The translations under genes were made by a program, and so were the position numbers. Shown piece by piece: positions 1 through 10,047 of a stretch of DNA of 64,000 nucleotides (positions are counted from its first letter, which is position 1; every line of letters starts with the position of its first letter). The notes beneath the pieces are model-generated. The model saw nothing but the letters and a program-made list of their open reading frames with translations. It was not told the origin of the DNA and ran no database searches. The stretch is from positions 7,329,481 through 7,393,480 of the forward strand of contig NW_006495273.1 of the NCBI RefSeq assembly GCF_000471905.2. The letters are read 5' to 3'. This DNA comes from Amborella trichopoda (Eukaryota > Streptophyta > Magnoliopsida > Amborellales > Amborellaceae).

Positions 1-1886
1 GAGTCATATTTATTTAGCAGTAAAAAGAGAAGATCCTAGGTTGTATTTAGGATTTTATTTTTTGTTTACAACATTGTTTTGTGGTACTTGTAAGGGAAAT
101 TCAGTTATATTAATAAAAGAAAAAGAGAAAAAATTTATACTCTATAAAATTTTACATAGCCACTTCTTTCAACAATAAGCTAGAAATATGTCAGCTGCCT
201 CTATTCAAAATGGTCGATTCATCATTTCCTAAGCATAAAAAGTCTTAGATAAATTAAAACTCCTGCACCAGCTGAAAAAACCAAGCAGCCTTTGGCTGTC
301 AGTATACTCTCTCCAAGAAATTCGGACCAATATTGGTAATTTTTGTGAAGGGTCAAATTTGAGCCGTTCATGCACCAGTCTCCACAGACCACGCAACATT
401 TTGCCTATTGTTTAACAACCATTCTTTATAATTCTTTTCAAAATCAGGTCAAATAAGAATTAATGTGACAACAGCGGCATCTTTGTCTTCCAACCAACCA
501 AAGCTAGCCTCCTTGATCTTTTCTGGGTAGGATGCAGTTCCATCAATTAAGAATACTCAAAGTTACTGGCCCAAAAAGGAAGAAGAGTTGCGAAATCAAC
601 CATAATTGGCAAAAAGCAAGATCACACTCAAGAATAAAAGGAATCACGAAAATATTCTGCTACAGAGACACTTGTTTGCAATTCCCCCTCATACCTTTCA
701 GGAAAACACAAAACAGACTAATCAGTTACAATAACAACGATAATCCGCAAATATTTACCATCCATAATCAGATACACAGACTCTGAGAGAACAGACACTC
801 CACAACCTTCCTTCTAAGGCATGGTGTTAGTAAATATATGACCTGCATGACACAGAAAGGGTTACACAAAGGAGGTTTTGCTTCTCCAAAAAATCTTCAA
901 AAACTGGGAAATAGGATAACTTGCTAGTTGGGACACTCTTCCATAGAAAAAATAAGATGAATGGAATTCTATTCACTCGTGTAGCTAGAGGATTTATTGT
1001 TGTGACTGCTAAAAAAAATAATAATAATAGTAACCCTTGCTCTGATCCTAAATCCCAACAAATGAAAAAATTTATAACCATTTGATCCCTCACGTAAGTT
1101 CTGTCCTTCCTGAAAACAGAGCACGATAAATGTGCAACATGCCAACACAAAAAACTATATGAATCCTATTGAAAGAACAACTAGCCAAGGACACTTTGGA
1201 GAGAAGGTTTACACTTAAAGCCTGAGTTGCCCGCAGATCTCAGTAACCACGCCTTGGCTACAATATTATGAGATATTTGCCCAGAGTCTCAAATATTGAA
1301 ATTGCTTTACGAGATTGGCAAAGTCCCAGATTTATGTGGTTTGACATAGGAGACAGGTAGAAAACACTAAAATAACCTCCAGGCAAAACCTGATAACAAA
1401 TAGTGAAGAAAACAAATTAAAATTCCTTCAATTAAAACAAAAAATCATAGCTAATAAGAACAACACTGGACATCCCAACAATGGGGAATTGTTGATGTTG
1501 AATGCAATCCAAGGCTCACTAGGCAAGGTCGAGCAGATATTGGTATCAATCATTTTCGTCAATAGATGTAACACTACAATACAATGAGCACAGACAAAAG
1601 AAAAAAGACATTATATATCTGGTTTCCATGTTTTACTACTTTGATCATTTCTCTTGTTGTCCTCCCAAGATATCCAATCCAAACATATATCAGATTTCAT
1701 ATCTCGGGAGAGCAACAAGAGAAAGGATCAAAGAAAACAAACACAAAAAACAGGAATAACATAAATATTAAGAAAAATCTTATGCAAAACAGAAAGTACA
1801 AATGCAAAAATGGCCCTTCTGAAGCTGGTTGGCAGCATTTTGCTAGCAAAGTATTTAATGGCTAAAGGTACATCATCTGAACTCAC
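1..1886 (-). other. start of MAP kinase intron 2 (partial)
   Basis: Begins at the GTGAGT donor after exon 2 on the minus strand. The stretch is AT-rich and was searched on the minus strand for the next kinase exon (the VYIVYELMDTDLHQ region), without success. No other gene or recognisable element was seen. Confidence 0.55.
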
Positions 1887-2016
1887 ATTTTCATGATCCA
1901 TATGAAGAAGGAGCTTTATTTCTCTTAGAGTCCTTTTGGCATCGATTCTGTTATCAAAGGCATTACCTATTTTCTTGATAGCAACCTCTTCATTGGTTTC
2001 TGAGTTCACAGCAGAG
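1887..2016 (-). CDS. MAP kinase exon 2
   Basis: 130 nt bounded by a TTTTTCTGCAG acceptor and a GTGAGT donor. The first base completes the Cys codon from exon 1. It encodes [17 protein letters not shown] through HMDHEN, with the ATP-anchoring Lys of VAIKK and the alpha-C helix. This is the usual second-exon content of plant MPK genes. Confidence 0.88.
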
Positions 2017-5000
2017 CTGCAGAAAAATGCATTCACATTCATTTCGATAAGTCGATGGTAAGAGGAAAATGTCAAAAGACAAGATAATGCTCATACTGAC
2101 TTAGTTAAACGATTTTATATTTTATCAATCCTAGCTGAAATGCACTCACAAACAGAGCCCAACAAGTTAAAATAATCAACCATTGAACCTTGAAAAAATA
2201 TTTATTTTTTTTTATCAGTAGCAGAATTTATTGATAAACTTTGTTGAAATGATTCTTCAACAAGAAACAATACAGTGACGATCTAGAAAATAATCAATGT
2301 ACACATCACACCAATGGCAGAGGGATGTTCTTCATAGCATCCTTCCCAGATTTATAGCCTGATCCAGCACATGCTCAGCTCAAAGATGGCACCCATTCAA
2401 CCAAAGCAATAAATGTTGCCCTAGAAGCATCTCGGCAGCATTTTTGCATTCTAGGATAGGCATACATGAAGCTTAACATATAAATTTAGTAATTAGATAT
2501 TAAAGACTGGCCTTCCCTCCAATTGGCACCAGCTTGCAGACCAGTAATGGGAACTAATCCAAACTCATTGCAAGTCTATCAGACTGGTGATCCTAATGGA
2601 GCTATGAGCCATGCATAAGGATATTCCAATAAAAATGACAGGAGTTCATACTCTACAGAAGTCCAAAACCTAAACTACCTTGGAGAGGTTTAAAGGGACA
2701 AAACAAAGTAACGAAAAGGAATGGTAAGGCAGGTATTAAATATCAGTTGTTAGATTCTTTCCTGTTTACACTAGCTAACTCAACAGTAAAAAACAAGCAA
2801 TTGCCTGGAATCCATAATATCGTACTTGATCCATAGCCTACTCAAGCTTTCTTGACTTGAAGTGTCTTACATAATGAAATTGAGGGCCCTAATCTTTCAA
2901 AATGGTGCTATAAATAAGCTAAATGCACCTCAACATCATTCCAGAAACTGGATTAACAATGATATGATCAATTGATAAGAACCAGTAGGAGTTTTGTAGA
3001 CACAATTATGGATATATTTCATTACATATGCAATGGGCAATTCAAAAGTAATGTGTAATCAGGGTGAATAACTAAAACTTGTAGATATGATATGTACCTT
3101 CAAAAATGAACCCAAGCTCCTGGCATCTCTTTATATGTATGTGCTGTTAGGATGGCAGAATTTTGATGCAAGATTAATAAGGGGAAGGAAGTTTTTGACT
3201 TCTGACAACAGGAAGGTTGTTTGTGGAGAGTAAGAAGTTTGGGGGAAAATGCCTCGTTAGCATAGTCGCCTTTGTATGTAGCTTTCGTCTTTCTTTGCCC
3301 TTGAGGGAATAACTGGTGGGTAGGGAGCATAGTCCAAAGACGTAATAAAGAAGAAAAAGACAACAATAGGGAGGGGGAATCCATAACGAGGAAATGGTGG
3401 TCAAGAAAGAAAAGGCAATGCAGACTAGAAATGAGGATACTTTTTGGTCTTTAAACCGGTTGACTCGACTTATGAGTAATTGTTGTGCTCGGCTCTCAGG
3501 CAATTCAATAACTAATGCTTCTTTATTTTGATTTCATCAAAACATAATTTACAGCAAAGGACACACTGATGGGCAGCATAGCAAAAAATAAAGAGACACT
3601 GATAAGCAGTGACCCCTGATATAGAGTTTGTAAGATTGATTATATGTTTTAAATGGAGAAGCCATCAACTTGGATGGAAAATGGGGAGCTTTCAATGCTA
3701 TCAAAATCTCCTAGTCATGGTATGGTAGTAACTCGTGGATGAAGTTGATATCTCTATTATAAATCTTGTTCTTTACTTTGCAATGAAGACATTGTTACGT
3801 GTGAATGAGAAATGTTGTTCTGATTGCAGGTGCAGTGCAATCCTAGAGGCAAGGTTAGGGAGGTGTTGTAGACATCAGGTGATGGTTGGTGGGTTTGCCT
3901 TCTTTATCAAACAATAAGTTGGTTAAATGAAGGTCTTGGAGTACTTTTTCATATTTTCCTCGAGAATGTAACTCTCATATGTCTCCTCCAGATCTTTCTG
4001 TAAGGACTTGTTTCACGAGATACAGTAAGAATTTAGAGTTAGTCACTTCCACCTTGATTGGCAGCCTTTGTTAGTCTACAAAGAAAAAGGACCAAATCTT
4101 TAACAGTGATTTTTCCAATAGAAGGGCTTCCACCCTTTCACTTCTGGTAACAGTAGGGTGTAAGGATACCATCTATTCCCACGGATTTGCTTAACCTCGA
4201 CCTTTTGGCATTATAGGTTGTCCAGGGTAGAGATGGATATTTCCCATTTTGAATCTAATTCCTAACAGAAGAGTGTCACCCTTATCCAGGTTTTTCTCCA
4301 TCTTTCTTGGTGTTAAGATTTCTAGGTAGCCAAGGTTGAGGGACATGTACGGTAGCTTACTAAGAGACGGGTTCAGTGGTACCAAGAAAATGTGTTTCCC
4401 TTCTCCAAAGGTTCCCAAGGTCTAGTCACTTTCATTGGAATAGAAATATGATGACACTTTGGAGAGAGGATATGAATTGCAATTAAGTATTTCAGATGCT
4501 TCTGGGAAGATATAATGTATTGAGATGCATTAAATGGCGGGATTACGGGAAACCCCCTCCTCTCTAGGAAAGTTACCAAGAAAAAAGTCCCAGACAACAG
4601 TTTTTGGGTATGGAAAGAGAGAAAAGAGAAAATAATGCCAATCTTGCTCTCTCCCTCTCTCTCCCCCCCTCTAAAAGGTTACATTTTAAACCCCGAAACC
4701 CACCTAAGTGTCATTTATGACCAAAACCCACATGTCTATGCTCTGCAAGACAAAAAAAACTAACCGAACATGTTTAAAAAATGATAGAGAAATAAAAAGG
4801 GGCAAGGACTTTGTTTCAATAGCATCATCAGGACCGCCTATTTGGTCTGGACTGGTCGAACAAGCCAAACCGAGTATCAAACTGGATCTTCACTGGTTCA
4901 ATGCCAGTTCATTTGGCCCACCAGTTTGAGATCCCCTGTCTGAACGGTTGGCTGTTCTGGTCCAATCTTAATGTTATTGGTAATAACTAAACCCCAACCT

Positions 5001-8000
5001 AGTGCCAAGGAAGTCGTGCAACGAGGCCCAAAGATTTCACCATGTCTGCGAATTAGTTTTTCAGCTTTTACATTAAGTATTCTAGTGAATTTGTGCTAGC
5101 AGTGTGGTGTTCCACCTACATGTGCTTAGTGCGCATGTATAATTAAGGAACACTGCCTATTTCGCAGCCAGTAAATTATCCTAGTACGTACTCATGTAAA
5201 GAATGATCTTGATCCCCACACCACAGTTGATTAAAACATCCCAACCTTAGTTAATAGGATCCCGTAACATGGGTAGCAGTACTGCTTTGGGAACATAATC
5301 CCGCGCCCCTGGAGTGGGATCGAGGTCCTTGCTACAGTCCCATGTTGGGAGATTGCAAGCCGAATCTCATAGAAGTCGATGAATAGGTCAACATACTCAT
5401 ATTCTTTATATTTTAAAAGGAAAACAAGCAGTAAATACATGTCAATCAAAAAATGAGAGCAATAAATGCATATCCATCAAAATTGAAAGCAATAAACGCA
5501 TCTCAATAAAACAAGAAACAATAATAATTCAAGAGGGAAAAGATTTTTAAATCTGCATCAGTCAAAAAGAAAGTTCTGAATTCAATGCTCCCAAAATTGC
5601 ATTTTCTGCAAGAACAGTGGGTCCAACTTCTGTGACAAATTATTTTGGGATTTTAATTTTTCATCTTTCTAAAACATGTTTACAAGTGGGCGAATGATTT
5701 TTCTCTCTTATCTCTCTATCTTTTCTCTCCCTATATATTTCTCTCCTATCTCTCTCTACCTTTTCTCTCTCTATATTTCCACAAATTAATTTTCCCTCTT
5801 TTTACCACATGCTTTCATTTAAAAATAAAAATTGAAGTGTAGGTAGACGTGCAAAAAAAGGGCAGGACTTGTATCTAATTTAGCCAAATAATTTCATTTT
5901 TTACCATATACAATGTATGATCAAATAAATATCTTTAGTATATTATTGTGAAGGATGTATATATGAGAAGAAACCAAGTAAATAAATACTCTCAAATTCT
6001 TTTGAGTAAACCTATTTGTAAGCATAATAAATATATTTCTAATATATTAACTTTTGCATCTAGATATTATTTTAATGGAAAGTATAGAATGAGACCATTT
6101 ACCTTTGACACAAGGTGGTCATAATAATCTTGACCATTGGATGTGAAGTTGGGTGGCTGCAATCATTCCATTGACCAAGCTCAAACTTCAAAAGCAATTT
6201 TCTTGAACTTTGTGACACATCCAAGCTATCAAATTTCACATCAAATGGTTGTAAGGAATTGTGACCACCTTGTATCAAAGGTAAATGGTCTCATTGTATG
6301 CAATCGCTTACTTTAAAATGTGCAACAAATCTTTTATTTTAAAAATTCTCCTTTTTTAAATATTATATTTTACTGATGCTTGCATACTAGAGAACCTCTA
6401 GCAAACATCTATCCCCTCCTCTAGCTTCCACTCCACACCCACTTTGATTTGGCACTTGGTCTCATCACCAAGCTTTGTTGCAACAAGTGATTCCTGCTTT
6501 TACTGTATACTTTGATTTGGCACATGATATCACCACCAAGCATTGTTGTTCACCATTCCACATCACAAGATTTTCCCTCACAAGCATGCAATATTGAATG
6601 TTTATCCGGTGTTCTTGGTAGTCATCCCCATCTACATCAATACAAGTGGGCATGTGGAGATCACAAATAAGCATGTAGAGACTGCATTTTGCCAATGTGC
6701 TCTAAAGATAATATCGCATTCAGTTCATTACATAGAAATGTTTTGCCCTAGGTACTTGTGTTTATTGCCTAGAGTGACAGCAGTGAAGATGAGGTTGTCA
6801 CTGAGAGTCTCTAACACCTTTCAGACATTTGAAAGCAGCAGTCACAGGCAATACTTGGTAATGATTATGCTAAACAGCAGGCAAGATCATGCTCCACATT
6901 TTTTCTCTCTGAAAGGAATTCTGAGAGAGAGTTTCTTTTGTAAGAGAGACATGTAACTTTCTTATAGTGTTAACTTATCAGAGGGAAATAGTTCAAAGCT
7001 TAGTGAGGTCCTTTACATCAACCGCTAGTCACAGATGTCCATCCAAACATTGTATACACAAAAAACATAATATGACTTCTCGACAATATCATGTCATCAG
7101 TAACTCAGTATTCCCATAAACCAACAGCACTGCGGCGCCGTCCTCGTTTATAAAAAGGGGATATGTTGCATACCATACAATCTGTGAAATGAAGAGGTAA
7201 ACATGCACACATCCACCATCAGTAAAGAAATGGATGGTCAGCATGAAGCATTTTAGGGACATAACAGATGTTGCAAGGAACCATATGTATGCAGTGAGTC
7301 ATCTCTGCAGTCAATCATTTGAACCGTGGTGGTTGTGCAGCCTGTATTACTACCACTGACCGTTTTCTAAACATATGGTGGGTATATCTGCCAGTGAATC
7401 AAAGGTACCAACTGGATCTCATTGTGTTGGTCCTTTCTCTCTCTATCTCTCTCTTTTTTTTTTCTTTTCTTTTTTTTTAACGACTTGCAAAATTAACCCA
7501 ATTCGCTTGTTTTAGGTTGGGGTGAGAGAGGCTTGAACTCTCAATCTCAAGATCACTCGTACACTATGAGAACTACGCGATCGCCAACTGCACCACCATC
7601 CCATGATTAAAATTTGACCATTTCTCGATTTGTGCATGTCATCCTTACGCAAGGGCCTTGCTAATCGTCTCTGTATTGTACCAATTTTATCGGATGTCTC
7701 TGAAGAGACGTTATGTTGGTCCCCTTCCCTTTGGGCACATACCATCAAATAGGTCTCAATCTTGCAGAGGATAGTCTTGTGGCATTTGGTCTGGTAGTGT
7801 CATGGCCATTTTGTGCAAGCCATTGATTCAAACCTTGAAGTCTTTCCTAGTCTAAAACAAGATTATTAGACACAAAAGAAAGGAGACATCCAAAATAGAA
7901 GAAGCTGTGCAACCTGGTGCATCTCCCTTGATGTCTCCACCTAAAGGGAGCACAAAAAGGAAGCCAAGCATGTCCAACATAGCATCATTAGCATGACCAT

Positions 8001-9997
8001 AGATAACAACTTTCAAAATGACAAGACAAGGCTTTAGATATATTGGTGCTTTGGATCACAATTTAAAGACTCAACAAATAAGTTGTGACTCAGCCTAGTC
8101 GGTTCAATTTGGGTCACTAGTGGGTCACTGGACAGACACAGGTCCAACATGGAACATTTGTGCGTTAACTCATTGGGCAGACACAGGTCTGAAGCAAAAC
8201 ATTTTTCCGGCATGTTTGCATCCTTGCCACTTGAGGTAACCTGTTATTTTGCTGAGGGATCAGTTATAGCGGCATCCCTTTAAAAATTGAAAACGTGCAC
8301 CTTTACTTGTAATAGTGAGTTCACTTATCCAGTTGAGTAGTGTTTCATCTATCATGTAGTGACATATCCATAAACTTTTTAAGATTGTTAATTAATATTT
8401 GTGATATGATGGTCCTAATATTGTATGAATGTTCGTCGCTTGTTAAAGGACATAACAAATTTCAAGTCCTTGAATTTCGAATTGGATTGTATCAGTCATG
8501 TCTGACTTGGAGGCAGCCTGAGAGTAATTCGAGACTAGAATTATAGGAAATTGCATTAGATCATAGAACTTGAAACCCTTTTGGGAAGAAGGATAATCAA
8601 GGAAGATGAATGCTTGGAGATTGGATAAAGATGGCTCTCCTAACACGAACAATTTTACGTAACGCTGTCTGATAGTCCCCTTTATGGTTATCACTCAAAA
8701 ATGGAACACACACACGCACGCATACATCATCTGAGCCTTATGCCAACTACTTGGGATCGGTTACACAAATCTTGTTCCACCATTCTACTCTCTCAAGGGC
8801 CATACCCTCAGTCTGACCATAGGTCACTTATAAAGATATTTACATATAATTTGATCAGGATTCATGAGATAGATGTGGCAAAAGTTTTTGGCTGGCTGCT
8901 CACCCAACACTGTCCTCCTCCTTTCTCAGGGCTTGGGACCGGCAAGACAGGCTTGCGGCCGACCATAGTNNNNNNNNNNNNNNNNNNNNNNNNNNNNNNN
9001 NNNNNNNNNNNNNNNNNNNNNNNNNNNNNNNNNNNNNNNNNNNNNNNNNNNNNNNNNNNNNNNNNNNNNNNNNNNNNNNNNNNNNNNNNNNNNNNNNNNN
9101 NNNNNNNNNNNNNNNNNNNNNNNNNNNNNNNNNNNNNNNNNNNNNNNNNNNNNNNNNNNNNNNNNNNNNNNNNNNNNNNNNNNNNNNNNNNNNNNNNNNN
9201 NNNNNNNNNNNNNNNNNNNNNNNATATATAGTATTAGTTATACTTAGTAGTTACTTAATACTTATATTAATTACGTAATTAGTACTATTTAAGTTACTTA
9301 CTAGTATACTATACTACTACTACTATCCCTCCTTCCTCAGGGCTTGGGACCTGCAAGACCAGCTTTGGGCCGACCATGGTGGAGTTTATATGTTTATATT
9401 ATTTACATATACACACATGCAAATCCTTAATAAAGTCATGAGAATCTGTGTGCTAAATAGAGTCAACTTTTGAATCAACATCAACACTTCAGCTTAAGCC
9501 AAAGGCAATTCCCCCAATTTCGCACCAATTAACAATACAAACCAAACAAAACTCAAACAACTGATTCAATTACACAACCCAAACAAAAATAAAAACAAAA
9601 CAACTAAAATTAACTTATTGACCAAGAAACAATCAAAATTATGCTAGAGAACAAAAAGATAAACCCCAGAAAAAATAAAAATATAAACTAAACTGTGCAT
9701 GTTCACACAAGTAAAGTTACAAAATAACCAGAGAAGAAAGGGAAATGAACTTCATATAAAATTTCAACTCAATAAGCTTGATCAAGTGTGAGAAAGAAAA
9801 CTAAACAAGAGAGAGACTCACCAAACTATGCCATAAGCCACTCTTCCTATGGGGCGAATAGGGGGCACATACTTGGTGGGAACCTCGAAAAGGTTACCAA
9901 ATATATTGTATCGAACGTAGCGACCACCACGAGTGAGTACCCCTTTTATATGCCCCTCTGATGAACCAGATGACCCCATCTTCATAGCCATTAACAT
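1887..9997 (-). CDS. MPK4-like MAP kinase, first two exons (gene runs off the left edge)
   Basis: Mitogen-activated protein kinase of the plant MPK4/group-B type, a cytosolic and nuclear Ser/Thr kinase at the end of MAPKKK-MKK-MPK cascades. Two exons join in frame: 9997-9822 and 2016-1887. The joined protein start carries the N-terminal extension ([23 protein letters not shown]), the glycine-rich loop, the beta-3 lysine in [12 protein letters not shown], and the alpha-C stretch RTLREIKLL. The start ATG at 9997 is the first in frame after an upstream TAG; further in-frame ATGs follow within 7 codons. Intron 1 is 7805 bp. Exon 3 (the YELMDTDLHQ region) and later exons were not found between 1 and 1886, so they would lie beyond the left edge. 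Oddities are GRVAYG instead of GRGAYG in the loop and LLLHM where relatives have LLRHM or LLKHM. Family assignment is strong. Whether the gene is functional is uncertain. Confidence 0.85.
6083..6299. mobile_element. MITE copy 1
   Basis: A 217-bp element whose two ends are inverted copies of each other: GAGACCATTTACCTTTG on the left and its complement, AAAGGTAAATGGTCTC, on the right, each with an adjoining GGTGGTCA-type stretch. It has no coding capacity. Related copies sit at 23328-23532 and about 14899-15389. Confidence 0.7.
7452..7605 (-). mobile_element. tRNA-derived SINE
   Basis: On the minus strand, a box-A-like TGGTGCAGTTGG (7595-7583) is followed about 50 nt later by a box-B-like GAGTTCAAGCC (7540-7530), the spacing of a tRNA-type internal Pol III promoter. 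The element ends in an A-rich tail, seen as the T runs at 7454-7478 on the plus strand. This architecture is typical of plant SINEs. The exact 5' end and family are uncertain. Confidence 0.6.
8730..9379 (+). mobile_element. LINE-like 3' tail, duplicated around an N gap
   Basis: A stretch beginning ATGCCAACTACTTGGGATCGG followed by GGGCTTGGGACCGGCAAG resembles the 3' region of RTE-type LINEs common in plant genomes. The second motif occurs on both sides of the N gap (about 8920-8969 and 9329-9379). Family assignment rests on recognition of these motifs only. Confidence 0.4.
8970..9223. other. assembly gap (254 N)
   Basis: A run of N flanked by a direct repeat (about 8920-8969 and 9329-9379), suggesting that the assembler failed at a local duplication. 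A degenerate TACTA/TTAGTA-rich stretch (9224-9325) follows. Confidence 0.95.
9822..9997 (-). CDS. MAP kinase exon 1
   Basis: 176 nt from ATG to a consensus donor (TTTG followed by GTGAGT), ending in phase 2 within the Cys codon of GIVC. It encodes the N-terminal extension and the glycine-rich loop. An in-frame TAG sits 12 nt upstream of the ATG. The loop codon at 9841-9839 is GTG (Val) where GGN (Gly) is expected. Confidence 0.85.
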
Positions 9998-10023
9998 GAA
10001 TAAAAAACCCTAGTTTTTCCAAC

Positions 10024-10047
10024 TTATAACAAGACCAGAGCGCCCAT
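10024..10047 (-). CDS. possible 7-codon uORF in the MAP kinase leader
   Basis: On the strand of the MAP kinase, an ATG followed by G at +4 opens a frame encoding MGALVLL and stops at 10024, 26 nt before the main ATG. If transcription starts upstream of 10047 this short uORF would precede the kinase start and could lower or condition its translation. The transcript start is not visible, so this is only a candidate. Confidence 0.3.
   Translation of the reverse strand: MGALVLL

Larger units (their letters stand above)
2017..9821 (-). other. MAP kinase intron 1 (7.8 kb, transposon-rich)
   Basis: Lies between phased exons 1 and 2. It contains CT-rich tracts (4645-4670, 5700-5800), a MITE (6083-6299), a minus-strand SINE (about 7452-7605), and a LINE-like 3' tail interrupted by an N gap (8730-9379). 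The stretches 2100-6080 and 6300-7450 hold no gene that could be recognised. Short ORFs there have no family features. Confidence 0.6.

Noticed and set aside
8701-9231. 176-codon plus-strand ORF ending in the first N gap
   Set aside because: About half is N. The readable part translates a LINE-like tail without protein features.
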